DNA from: Candidatus Didemnitutus sp.
GTDB lineage: Bacteria; Verrucomicrobiota; Verrucomicrobiia; Opitutales; Opitutaceae
Direction: 5' to 3'
Length of the DNA: 8,133 nt
NCBI GenBank assembly: GCA_030682505.1
Contig: JAUXOH010000191.1
Location: forward strand, 1-8,133
A program made the translations under genes and the position numbers. Positions 1-6,210 of this stretch are shown here, in pieces. Numbering within the stretch: position 1 is the first letter of the stretch; the number at the start of each line of letters is the position of its first letter. The notes beneath the pieces are model-generated. The model worked only from the letters and a program-made list of their open reading frames with translations, did no database searches and was not told where the DNA came from.

Positions 1-1
1 T

Positions 2-3000
2 ACCCTGCCCTCTCTGCTCGTCTCTCTCGGTTTGCTCGCGCTCGCGCACGAACGCAAACCTTGGTTCGGCATAGCGAATTGGTTGGGACTCGCCGTGATG
101 AGTTTTGCCCTCCTCAGCTTGGTCGGTGCCGCTGCTTCCGAGACGCGGGAACTAACCCGCATGTCGGTTGCAAGCAGTTTGGGTTTCACCGCCCTCGGCT
201 TCGCTTTGCTTTCAGCGCGGATCGACGGCGAGTTTCTCCGGGTGTTTTCCTTCAAACACCCGCTCGGAGACCTCGCACTCAGTCTGCTCGCCATCGGGCT
301 GGTCTTGCCGCTGATTCTTTATTTTCTCGTCGTGCGCTGGCTGCTTCCAGTTGCGCCCCAATTGCACGATACCGGAATCTTGTTGACCGCCATTTGCAGC
401 ACCATGGTCTTCGGCCTGCTCGCCCTCGCCCTTCGGCGAATGGACATCCTCAACCAACTCCGGAATGCCGCCGAGGGCTCACGCGATCGGATGCTGGGCC
501 GAATGCAGCAGCAGGCGGCCACTCTGGAACTTCTTGTCAGCGAACGAACCCATGAACTCCGGAAAACAACGGAGCGCCTCGACTTCGCGCTGCGCGCCGG
601 CGGATACGGCGTGTGGGATTGGGATCTCACGACCAAGCGGGTATTCTGGGACAGTCGCCAATGTGCGATCTACGCCTACTCCCCGGAACAGTTCAACGGG
701 ACGACCGGCGCGTGGTTGGAGCGGATTCACCCCAACGATCGGGAACCGTTGCATGCCGAACTGACCCAGGCATTGTCCTCGATGGAGGACTTTGACGCCC
801 AGTTCCGTATCGTACTGCCGGATGGAAGCGAACGGCACATCGCTTCGCATGGCGTGATTCGACGCGATTCCGCTCATCGCGCGGTCCGGGTGGTCGGCAT
901 GGACCGTGACGTGACGGAGGAATTTGCGCGCGAACGCGAATTGGCCGCCCTCAATGATCGCCTGCAACTCGCGATCAAAGCGACGGGCTACGGGGTTTGG
1001 GAAATGGACCCCGTCACCCGGCAGATGATTTGGGACGACCGCATGTTGGAAATTTACGGCCTCGAGCGGAAGAATTTCAACGGCACGATAACTAATTGGC
1101 AGGACAGCGTCCTGCCCGAAGACGTTGTGTCCGACGAGAAGCGCTTCGTGGACGCGATTGAAGGCAAGTCTCCGATTTACCAGAGCACGTTCCGCATCAA
1201 ACGCCCGGACGGCTCCCTGCGTTACATCGAGGCGCTCGGCGTCTTGCAAACCAAGCGCGGCGGTGGATCCGCCCGGATGGTCGGTCTGGATCGCGACATT
1301 ACGGAAGCAACCGAGCTGCGCGAGGAACTACGCATCACCGAGGAGCGATGGCAGCTTGCACTCAAGGGCACCAACGATGGCATCTGGGATTGGGATCTTG
1401 TCAGCGGCCACACCTTCCGCGATCTGCGCTACGCGCAAATGATCGGTTACCAGCCGGACGAACTCCCCCCCGGCAGAGTCTGGCTCGAACTCGGCCATCC
1501 CGACGATGTGCCCGGGGTGGAGAGCGCCATTGCCGATCACCTGGAGGGCCGCGGTTCGATCTACCAATGCGAATATCGGCTGCGGCACCGGGATGGACGT
1601 TGGATTTGGGTCCTCGACCGCGGCAAAATTGTCGCCCGAGATGCGAGCGGTCGCGCCCAACGAATGGTGGGAACCCAGACCGACATTACGCAGCGCAAGG
1701 AATTGGAAGAGCGCCTGCGGCATGGTGAAGAACTGTCCTTGCAGCTCAGCCGGTTGGCGCAAATCGGCGGATGGGAGTGGGACTTGAGCAGCGCCCAACT
1801 GAGCTGGTCGCCCGAGATGTTTCGCATTCACGAGGTCGAGCTCGGCTTCGAACCCACCCTCGACAAGTCCTTCGGTTTTTACCCGCCCGAAGCGCGGCGG
1901 CGCCTCACCGAGGCGATGGAACACGCGGTCCGCGCCGGTGCCGGTTTCGATCTGGAACTCCCTTTCACAACCAGCCGAGGCCACAATCTCTGGGTGCGCG
2001 TGCTCGGTCGCGCCCAACTCAAAGATGGGCGGGCGACCCGCATTTACGGCGCATTCCAAGACATCACGGGTCGTCGCGACGCCGAGGAGATGCGCCGCCA
2101 GCTCGAGGGCCAGTTGTTTCAGGCGCAAAAAATGGAAACCCTCGGCACTCTCGCCGGCGGCATTGCCCACGATTTCAACAACCTGCTGACCGGCATCCTC
2201 GGTTACCAGGACCTCGCCCTTGACACGTTGCCGGAAGAGGATCCCGCCCGCGCCTACCTCTCGGCATCACGCGAAGCGAGTTTGCGCGCCCGGGAACTCG
2301 TCGACCAGATTCTCACTTTCAGCCGCCAGGCCGACAACGAAAAGATGCCGGTCAATCTCGCCCAGATCATTGAGGACGCGCGCCGGTTCCTGCGTGCGAC
2401 CGTTCCCGCCACCATTCGCATCGAGGTGGATACGACGGCCGAATGCGGGAGCGTGCTCGCCGATGCCACACAGATTCACCAAGTGTTGCTTAATCTCGGC
2501 TCCAATGCCGCACACGCCATGGGGGTAACTGGCGGCACGATGCGCATGAAACTGACGCAGGTTGAACTCGATGCGGAACAAGCTTCCGCGTTGAACGAAA
2601 TCGAGCCCGGCAGCTACGCCCGCCTTGATTTCTCCGACAATGGCCACGGGATGGACGAGGATACCCGCAAGCGAATCTTCGACCCGTTTTTCACGACCAA
2701 GGAAGTCGGCCAGGGTACCGGACTTGGCCTGTCCGTCGTGCATGGCATCATTCAGGCTCACCGCGGCACCGTGGTGCTCGAAAGCACCCTCGGTGCGGGT
2801 TCCACGTTCTCGCTCTACTTCGCCATTGCAGACGTCACGGCGTCGGAACCGGTCTTCCCGCCGACCTACTGCCCGCGCGGAAACGGAGAACTCATCGCCA
2901 TCGTTGACGATGAAGACATTGTCCGCAGCTTCGCGCAGATGGCTCTCGAGAAAAATGGCTACCGGGTCGCCTCTTTCGACTCCCCGGCCCAATGTCTTGA

Positions 3001-3292
3001 GGTATTGCGACGCAACGCCGGCGATTATCGCGTGCTCCTGACCGATCAGACGATGCCGGTGATGAAGGGGATCGAACTCGCCACCGAGATTCGCACCTTT
3101 GCACCCAACCTGCCCGTGGTCGTCATGTCCGGCTATTTCTCGCGGATTTCACCTGAAATGCTGGCGGCAATTGGCCACATTTCGCTGCTCTCCAAGCCAT
3201 TTACCAACGACGAACTCGCCCGCGTGGTTGCCCGCGCCATGAACCCCGAGTCGTCGTCCAACAATTCGCCGCTCGGCGGCGCCGGGAGATAG
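2..3292 (+). CDS. Membrane-bound hybrid histidine kinase, four PAS domains plus receiver (5' partial)
   Basis: A sensor kinase that should autophosphorylate on histidine and pass the phosphate to its own receiver aspartate, then probably to an unlinked phosphotransfer protein. The frame is open to the window edge, and its first codons (LPSLLVSLGLLALA) read as a membrane helix, so the true start is likely upstream; the TTG at 32 is only an internal option. Counting from that TTG, hydrophobic segments lie near residues 14-34, 45-62, 80-105 and 114-134, followed by a helical linker. Four PAS_3-like domains follow (about 181-300, 310-430, 438-560, 572-690), each opening with a motif such as GYGVWDWD and ending in a D(I/V)T segment. 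The HisKA motif AHDFNN has H713. The HATPase has N821/N825, DNGHG at 869-873 and GQGTGLGL at 893-900. The receiver has D959/D960, phosphoacceptor D1005 (DQTMP), S1033 and K1055 (SKPF). Architecture resembles CckA or NtrB-type hybrids. There is no output domain, so the pathway is unknown. It faces the flagellar operon convergently, and a role in motility is not shown. Confidence 0.93.
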   Translation, partial: TLPSLLVSLGLLALAHERKPWFGIANWLGLAVMSFALLSLVGAAASETRELTRMSVASSLGFTALGFALLSARIDGEFLRVFSFKHPLGDLALSLLAIGLVLPLILYFLVVRWLLPVAPQLHDTGILLTAICSTMVFGLLALALRRMDILNQLRNAAEGSRDRMLGRMQQQAATLELLVSERTHELRKTTERLDFALRAGGYGVWDWDLTTKRVFWDSRQCAIYAYSPEQFNGTTGAWLERIHPNDREPLHAELTQALSSMEDFDAQFRIVLPDGSERHIASHGVIRRDSAHRAVRVVGMDRDVTEEFARERELAALNDRLQLAIKATGYGVWEMDPVTRQMIWDDRMLEIYGLERKNFNGTITNWQDSVLPEDVVSDEKRFVDAIEGKSPIYQSTFRIKRPDGSLRYIEALGVLQTKRGGGSARMVGLDRDITEATELREELRITEERWQLALKGTNDGIWDWDLVSGHTFRDLRYAQMIGYQPDELPPGRVWLELGHPDDVPGVESAIADHLEGRGSIYQCEYRLRHRDGRWIWVLDRGKIVARDASGRAQRMVGTQTDITQRKELEERLRHGEELSLQLSRLAQIGGWEWDLSSAQLSWSPEMFRIHEVELGFEPTLDKSFGFYPPEARRRLTEAMEHAVRAGAGFDLELPFTTSRGHNLWVRVLGRAQLKDGRATRIYGAFQDITGRRDAEEMRRQLEGQLFQAQKMETLGTLAGGIAHDFNNLLTGILGYQDLALDTLPEEDPARAYLSASREASLRARELVDQILTFSRQADNEKMPVNLAQIIEDARRFLRATVPATIRIEVDTTAECGSVLADATQIHQVLLNLGSNAAHAMGVTGGTMRMKLTQVELDAEQASALNEIEPGSYARLDFSDNGHGMDEDTRKRIFDPFFTTKEVGQGTGLGLSVVHGIIQAHRGTVVLESTLGAGSTFSLYFAIADVTASEPVFPPTYCPRGNGELIAIVDDEDIVRSFAQMALEKNGYRVASFDSPAQCLEVLRRNAGDYRVLLTDQTMPVMKGIELATEIRTFAPNLPVVVMSGYFSRISPEMLAAIGHISLLSKPFTNDELARVVARAMNPESSSNNSPLGGAGR

Positions 3293-3364
3293 CGTTTTGC
3301 GTTTCCGGCGAAATCCCGGCCCGGCGCAGGGACAAGCAAACCTCGGGATCCCGGCAAGAAAAGA

Positions 3365-3390
3365 CCGCCGTGGGTTGCACTCCACGGCGG
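3365..3390 (-). terminator. Intrinsic terminator of the flagellar operon
   Basis: A perfect 9-bp inverted repeat (arms CCGCCGTGG and CCACGGCGG) closes an 8-nt loop. Read on the - strand, the stem is followed at once by TCTTTTCTT (3364-3356), the T-rich tail expected of a rho-independent terminator. On the + strand no T-run follows, so it should not stop the kinase transcript efficiently. It lies 74 nt after the flagellin stop codon and marks the end of the leftward operon. Confidence 0.82.
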
Positions 3391-3464
3391 CCAGAACGGC
3401 GGGGTTGTTCTAATGGATTTCGCCCGTCGTAATTCGAATGCGGTCGCTGCTCAGTTTCGGGGCA

Positions 3465-4343
3465 CTACTGTTGCAACAAGCGCAGCACGTGCTGCGGCGT
3501 TTGGTTCGCTTGCGCGAGCATCGCGGTCCCGGACTGGACCAAAATATTGAATTTGGCATACTGCGTCGACTCCTCGGCGACATCGACATCTCGGATTCGA
3601 GAGATTGCCGCGCCCAAGTTCTCATATTCGACTTGCAGTGTCCGCTGGGCGAGCTCGAGCCGCGATTGGGAAGCACCCAAACTGGCCCGTTCGGTCGCAA
3701 TGTCCTGAATCGCCGACGTAATCTTATCGATCGAGTCGGCATCAGTCACACTCAAAGCGTAAACGCCCGAGCCATTCTGATTGATGATCCCGAGCATCGC
3801 GCCGTCACGGAGATTCGACTGGGGAATCGTCATGTCCTGACCGACAGCCTGACCAATCGTCACGGTCAGTCCGGAAGCGTTAGCACCGAAAAGAGTAATG
3901 CCATTGAAAGCACCCAGCGGCGTACCGACGTCGGCTGCGCCACCAATCTCCGAAGCCGGACCACCGATGGTTGCCCGGAGCTGATCCTGGAGGGCGCGGA
4001 ATTCCTCTTGATAAAGTGCGGTGTCGGAAGAGTTCTTCGTCACATCCTTGGCTAGGATCGCAAGTTCGCTCATCCGGGAAAGTATGCTCGTCATGCCACT
4101 CATGAACCCATCTGCCGTCTGCACGAAGGAGACCGCGTTCTGAACATTCGTCGTGGCGGCCTTGACGCGTCGATTTTGCGCATCGAGTTTTTCGGAGACG
4201 GCCAGGCCGGCGGCATCGTCAGAAGGGTTGACGATCTTTGAACCCGACGAAAGGCGGGTCAACGACCGGCCCAGCATCTCCTGACTGTGATTGAGGTTTC
4301 TGGCCGCCGCAATGGCCTGGATGTTAGTGTTGATGACGCTCAT
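3465..4343 (-). CDS. fliC: Flagellin, the filament subunit
   Basis: The structural protein of the flagellar filament, secreted by the flagellar type III system and polymerised under the cap. The 292 residues show the conserved D0/D1 ends. At the N-terminus are SVINTN (2-7), LSSGSKIVNPSDDAAGLAVSEK-type sequence (31-52) and an SRMSELA stretch. At the C-terminus is RDVDVAEESTQYAKF, then SGTAMLAQANQTPQ and the usual hydrophobic end VLRLLQQ. The middle is short, so there is little or no D2/D3 outer domain; size is close to B. subtilis Hag (about 304). The ATG start gives the canonical N-terminus. It follows the csrA stop by 18 nt, and that leader has no Shine-Dalgarno sequence. Last gene of the operon, followed by a terminator. 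By homology the C-terminal D0 region is where FliW binds. Only one flagellin copy is visible here; others may exist elsewhere. Confidence 0.97.
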   Translation of the reverse strand: MSVINTNIQAIAAARNLNHSQEMLGRSLTRLSSGSKIVNPSDDAAGLAVSEKLDAQNRRVKAATTNVQNAVSFVQTADGFMSGMTSILSRMSELAILAKDVTKNSSDTALYQEEFRALQDQLRATIGGPASEIGGAADVGTPLGAFNGITLFGANASGLTVTIGQAVGQDMTIPQSNLRDGAMLGIINQNGSGVYALSVTDADSIDKITSAIQDIATERASLGASQSRLELAQRTLQVEYENLGAAISRIRDVDVAEESTQYAKFNILVQSGTAMLAQANQTPQHVLRLLQQ

Positions 4344-4361
4344 GGGAGTAGTGGCTAGGGG

Positions 4362-4712
4362 TTAGGCCGCATTTGCCTTGGGCGCGCTTTTGGCGCCGGC
4401 AGGTTGAGCGGGATTGTTTCCACCATCCTTGGCGGTCTGTGCCGGTCCGTTTTCCGTGGACCGGTTGATCTTTTGAAGGGTAGGCAAGCCCGTGGGCAAA
4501 GTCGGGGCCGTGCCTGACCCTTGGGCAGACTTGTAGGCCGCGGCGCGGTTCGTGGCGGCAATCGCGAGCTGCACTTCCTTGCGGAAAATGGGAACTTCGC
4601 GGGGAGCGATGATCCCGATCTTCACCACATCGCCATCGATACGGTTGATCCGGATCTCAATGCCATCGCCAATGACGATGGCCTCGTTGGTTTTTCTTGA
4701 AAGGACGAGCAT
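4362..4712 (-). CDS. csrA: CsrA carbon storage / flagellin translational regulator with long C-terminal tail
   Basis: An RNA-binding dimer that recognises GGA motifs, classically in loops over ribosome binding sites, and represses translation; beside fliW and flagellin its expected target is flagellin mRNA. The first ~60 residues are a full CsrA domain: MLVLSRKTNEAIVIGDGIEI, then VKIGIIAPREVPIFRKEV. The RNA-contact residues L4, R6 and R44 are present. An Asn at 55, within TNRAAA, corresponds to or adjoins the Asn of B. subtilis CsrA implicated in FliW sensitivity. Residues 61-116 are an extra tail rich in Ala (11), Pro (7) and Gly (7) with scattered Lys, and it looks disordered. Typical CsrA is 60-75 residues, so this is unusually long. 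The start is ATG, with GAGGG six nt upstream overlapping the fliW stop, which suggests translational coupling. It ends 18 nt before fliC. Confidence 0.97.
   Translation of the reverse strand: MLVLSRKTNEAIVIGDGIEIRINRIDGDVVKIGIIAPREVPIFRKEVQLAIAATNRAAAYKSAQGSGTAPTLPTGLPTLQKINRSTENGPAQTAKDGGNNPAQPAGAKSAPKANAA
4419..4464 (-). promoter_or_regulatory. Candidate CsrA-binding cluster: hairpin and four GGA triplets inside csrA
   Basis: In the transcribed (-) sense, arms CCGGTCC (4464-4458) and GGACCGG (4448-4442) form a perfect 7-bp stem around the 9-nt loop ACGGAAAAC. The loop therefore shows ACGGA, matching the ANGGA core of CsrA sites. A second ACGGA overlaps the 3' arm. Further on, CCAAGGATGG (4432-4423) matches 8 of 10 positions of the CsrA SELEX core ACARGGAUGU, and another GGA sits at 4421-4419. 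Four of the seven GGA triplets I count in all of csrA fall in this 37-nt stretch. They are 75-112 nt upstream of the fliC start. Binding is inference; codon choice could also produce GGA. Confidence 0.32.
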
Positions 4713-4718
4713 GATGGG

Positions 4719-4723
4719 CCCTC
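4719..4723 (-). promoter_or_regulatory. Ribosome binding site of csrA, overlapping the fliW stop
   Basis: GAGGG lies 6 nt before the csrA ATG and shares its first two bases with the fliW TGA stop codon. It is the only clear Shine-Dalgarno sequence at any gene start in this operon. The overlap suggests csrA translation is coupled to fliW termination. Confidence 0.6.
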
Positions 4724-5192
4724 AGGCGGAGGCTGCGGTTGCTTCGATGCTGCTCGTATCGACCAGCGGGTGATGGGCACTGTAATGCGAATAATTGGAA
4801 ATCACGAGCTGTCGACCAAGCTTGGTCCGGCGATTGACAATGATCGGGCCGATCAAGTTGACCTTGGCCTCGAGTGGGCATTGCTGCTCCAAGGTAACAA
4901 TGTTGAGCACCATGGCCTCCGACGGATCCGCCAACTTGAGCGACTCGGCATCGTCATCAAACAGCTCCGGCGAATAATTGGCAATCAAACCACCTGGCTC
5001 GAGCACCACAAAATGCACCGACTCGTTCTTGTCATTGGAGAGCTTCATCCAAAGGAACGGCAAATGGTCCGGAAAGTAGAGAAGATCCGCGTGATTGAAA
5101 TCCGTGAAGCCAATAATGCCTTGCGGCAACGTGAAGCGATTGGCGACAGGAGATTCAAGTTCGTGGGTGTGGTTGGACGGGAGGACTTTCAT
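4722..5192 (-). CDS. fliW: FliW flagellar assembly factor, CsrA antagonist
   Basis: A small cytoplasmic protein that binds either flagellin or CsrA. When flagellin is exported, freed FliW binds CsrA and relieves repression of flagellin translation (known from B. subtilis and Campylobacter). The 156 residues carry the family marks: LPQGIIGF at 22-29, PFLWMKL around 45-51, an acidic middle with LFDDDAESL, NLIGPIIVN at 112-120 and a final QLVISNYSHYSAHHPL-type segment ending near 143. It is slightly longer than the usual 130-150, through a short Ser/Thr/Ala tail. The ATG start is 21 nt after the flgL stop; the gap is C/T-rich and lacks a Shine-Dalgarno sequence. It lies directly before csrA (9 nt), the classical arrangement for this partner pair. 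Confidence 0.96.
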   Translation of the reverse strand: MKVLPSNHTHELESPVANRFTLPQGIIGFTDFNHADLLYFPDHLPFLWMKLSNDKNESVHFVVLEPGGLIANYSPELFDDDAESLKLADPSEAMVLNIVTLEQQCPLEAKVNLIGPIIVNRRTKLGRQLVISNYSHYSAHHPLVDTSSIEATAASA

Positions 5193-5213
5193 GGGGAGGC
5201 GGCGGTTGGGAAA

Positions 5214-6110
5214 CTAGCGCAGGTAGTCGAGGAGCGACAAACGCATGATGTTGGCGGAAGATTGGAGCGCGGCTTGGTACGCGACCTGCGTCTGGTTCAG
5301 CGAGACAATCGTCGAGGCGAGATCGACATCGGCTTCAGCCGAGACCAAGCGTTCAAGATTCTCTCCGCGAACTTTCTGCTGGGTCTGGTTGACCTCGATC
5401 CGCATCTGGATGGCGCCTTGTTCGGCGAGTGAATCCACGAGAAGATCCTCGCTTGCCAAGAGATTGGTTTGCACCGCGGTCATGGCGGGGCCCCCACCCG
5501 CGCGGAGCGTATCGCGAAGCGCCACCAGTCGATTGATGAAGTCACCCACTCCCTGGTTGGTCGCGCCGGTCGAGCCCGTGTTGAAGGTCGAAGACTCCGA
5601 CAGCGCAATGACCGCTTGAGCAGAATTACCCGCGTAAGCGGCGCTCGTGATCTTTCCGTTGACGTCGCGCAAGACGGCAAAGGGCGCGGTATCGACGGCA
5701 GTGCCGGCGAAAATAAACTCGTTGCGAAAGCGCGTGTTCCCCAATTGAAGGGCTTGCTCGAGCAACTGGTCAATCTCTGACGCATACGCATCAAGTGCGT
5801 CCGGGCTCGTCGCCCCGGTACCGAGCGTGCCAATTTCGGTCGCCCGATCCGACAACTTCTTGATCTGCTGCAAACCGGAAAAAGCGGATTGGCTGATCTC
5901 CAGCGCCCGATCGGCGTTGCGGGAATACTGCTCAAGGCTCCGGCGTTCGCTTTCGAGATTGATGAGGCGGCTCATCACGGCGGGATTGTCAGACGGATTC
6001 TTGATGCGCTGGCCGCTGGCCACCTGCGACTGCAAATTCGACTGCTTGTCGCTGAGTTGTTGAATTTGCCGAACGATGTTGTCGGAAACAGTGAAGGTGG
6101 CGATGCGCAT
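5214..6110 (-). CDS. flgL: FlgL, hook-filament junction protein 3 (HAP3)
   Basis: The second junction protein between hook and filament, on which flagellin assembles; secreted by the flagellar export apparatus with FlgN as chaperone. The 298-residue protein has the flagellin-like N-terminal coiled-coil domain. It starts MRIATFTVSDNIV and has SGQRIKNPSDNPA at 32-44, the FlgL counterpart of the flagellin SDDAAGLA region. FIFAGT at 132-137 is a characteristic FlgL motif. The C-terminal helix ends in MRLSLLDYLR, typical of the family. Length matches the usual ~300. It lies 21 nt before fliW. Upstream, 100 bp separate it from the flgK stop, and a candidate small ORF ends 4 nt before the flgL ATG. 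No Shine-Dalgarno sequence precedes the start (leader ends CCTAATCCC). Confidence 0.95.
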   Translation of the reverse strand: MRIATFTVSDNIVRQIQQLSDKQSNLQSQVASGQRIKNPSDNPAVMSRLINLESERRSLEQYSRNADRALEISQSAFSGLQQIKKLSDRATEIGTLGTGATSPDALDAYASEIDQLLEQALQLGNTRFRNEFIFAGTAVDTAPFAVLRDVNGKITSAAYAGNSAQAVIALSESSTFNTGSTGATNQGVGDFINRLVALRDTLRAGGGPAMTAVQTNLLASEDLLVDSLAEQGAIQMRIEVNQTQQKVRGENLERLVSAEADVDLASTIVSLNQTQVAYQAALQSSANIMRLSLLDYLR

Positions 6111-6114
6111 GGGA

Positions 6115-6201
6115 TTAGGCGGTCTTGGCGCAGGGCACGCCGCGGAGGGCGAGCGGCAAGGCGTCGGGGAGAATCACGGAGAAAGAGTGCAGCGGGTTCA
6201 T
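6115..6201 (-). CDS. Candidate small ORF of 28 codons between flgK and flgL
   Basis: I do not recognise this peptide. It begins MNPLHSFSVILPDA, continues LPLALRGVPCAKTA and ends at TAA. It starts with ATG 9 nt after the flgK TGA and stops 4 nt before the flgL ATG, so it fills the only sizeable gap between the operon's genes. The base pattern fits coding in a GC-rich genome: third positions are G or C in 26 of 28 codons, against 18 of 28 at first and 14 of 28 at second positions. It is moderately hydrophobic, with one Cys and no clear membrane helix or signal peptide. No Shine-Dalgarno sequence is present, but most neighbours lack one too. It could be a real small flagellar protein, a leader peptide coupling flgK to flgL, or a chance ORF. 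Confidence 0.4.
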   Translation of the reverse strand: MNPLHSFSVILPDALPLALRGVPCAKTA

Positions 6202-6210
6202 TGTCGGTGA

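Noticed and set aside
32..34. TTG at 32 as the true start of the kinase
   Set aside because: The frame is open to the window edge and the upstream codons complete a hydrophobic helix, so the gene most likely begins outside the window.
1328..2170. Open frame of 280 codons on the - strand inside the kinase gene
   Set aside because: It is antisense to the PAS3, PAS4 and HisKA parts, whose frame is unmistakable; no family features.
3344..3353. Palindrome CGGGATCCCG, and an 8-bp direct repeat ATCCCGGC (3313 and 3348), after the kinase gene
   Set aside because: The palindrome has no loop or T-run, so it is not a convincing terminator for the kinase, and repeats this short are expected by chance in GC-rich spacer.
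3410..3464. Flagellin continuing past its TAG by frameshift, because another frame stays open to 3410
   Set aside because: The in-frame end VLRLLQQ is a normal flagellin C-terminus, so no frameshift is needed; the rest is 3' untranslated RNA.
3438..4055. Open frame of 205 codons on the + strand, antisense to flagellin
   Set aside because: It lies wholly opposite the well-supported flagellin gene, its product has no recognisable motif, and long antisense frames are common in GC-rich genes.
4480..4530. Possible sigma-54 promoter in csrA (GGCACGG followed by TTTGC, - strand)
   Set aside because: The distance between the GG and GC elements is 15 nt rather than the required 10. I also saw no convincing sigma-28 (GCCGATAA-type) element upstream of fliC.
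4770..5432. Open frame of 220 codons on the + strand across fliW and the end of flgL
   Set aside because: It is antisense to two clear genes and spans their junction; the Arg/Glu/Leu-rich product resembles nothing known to me.
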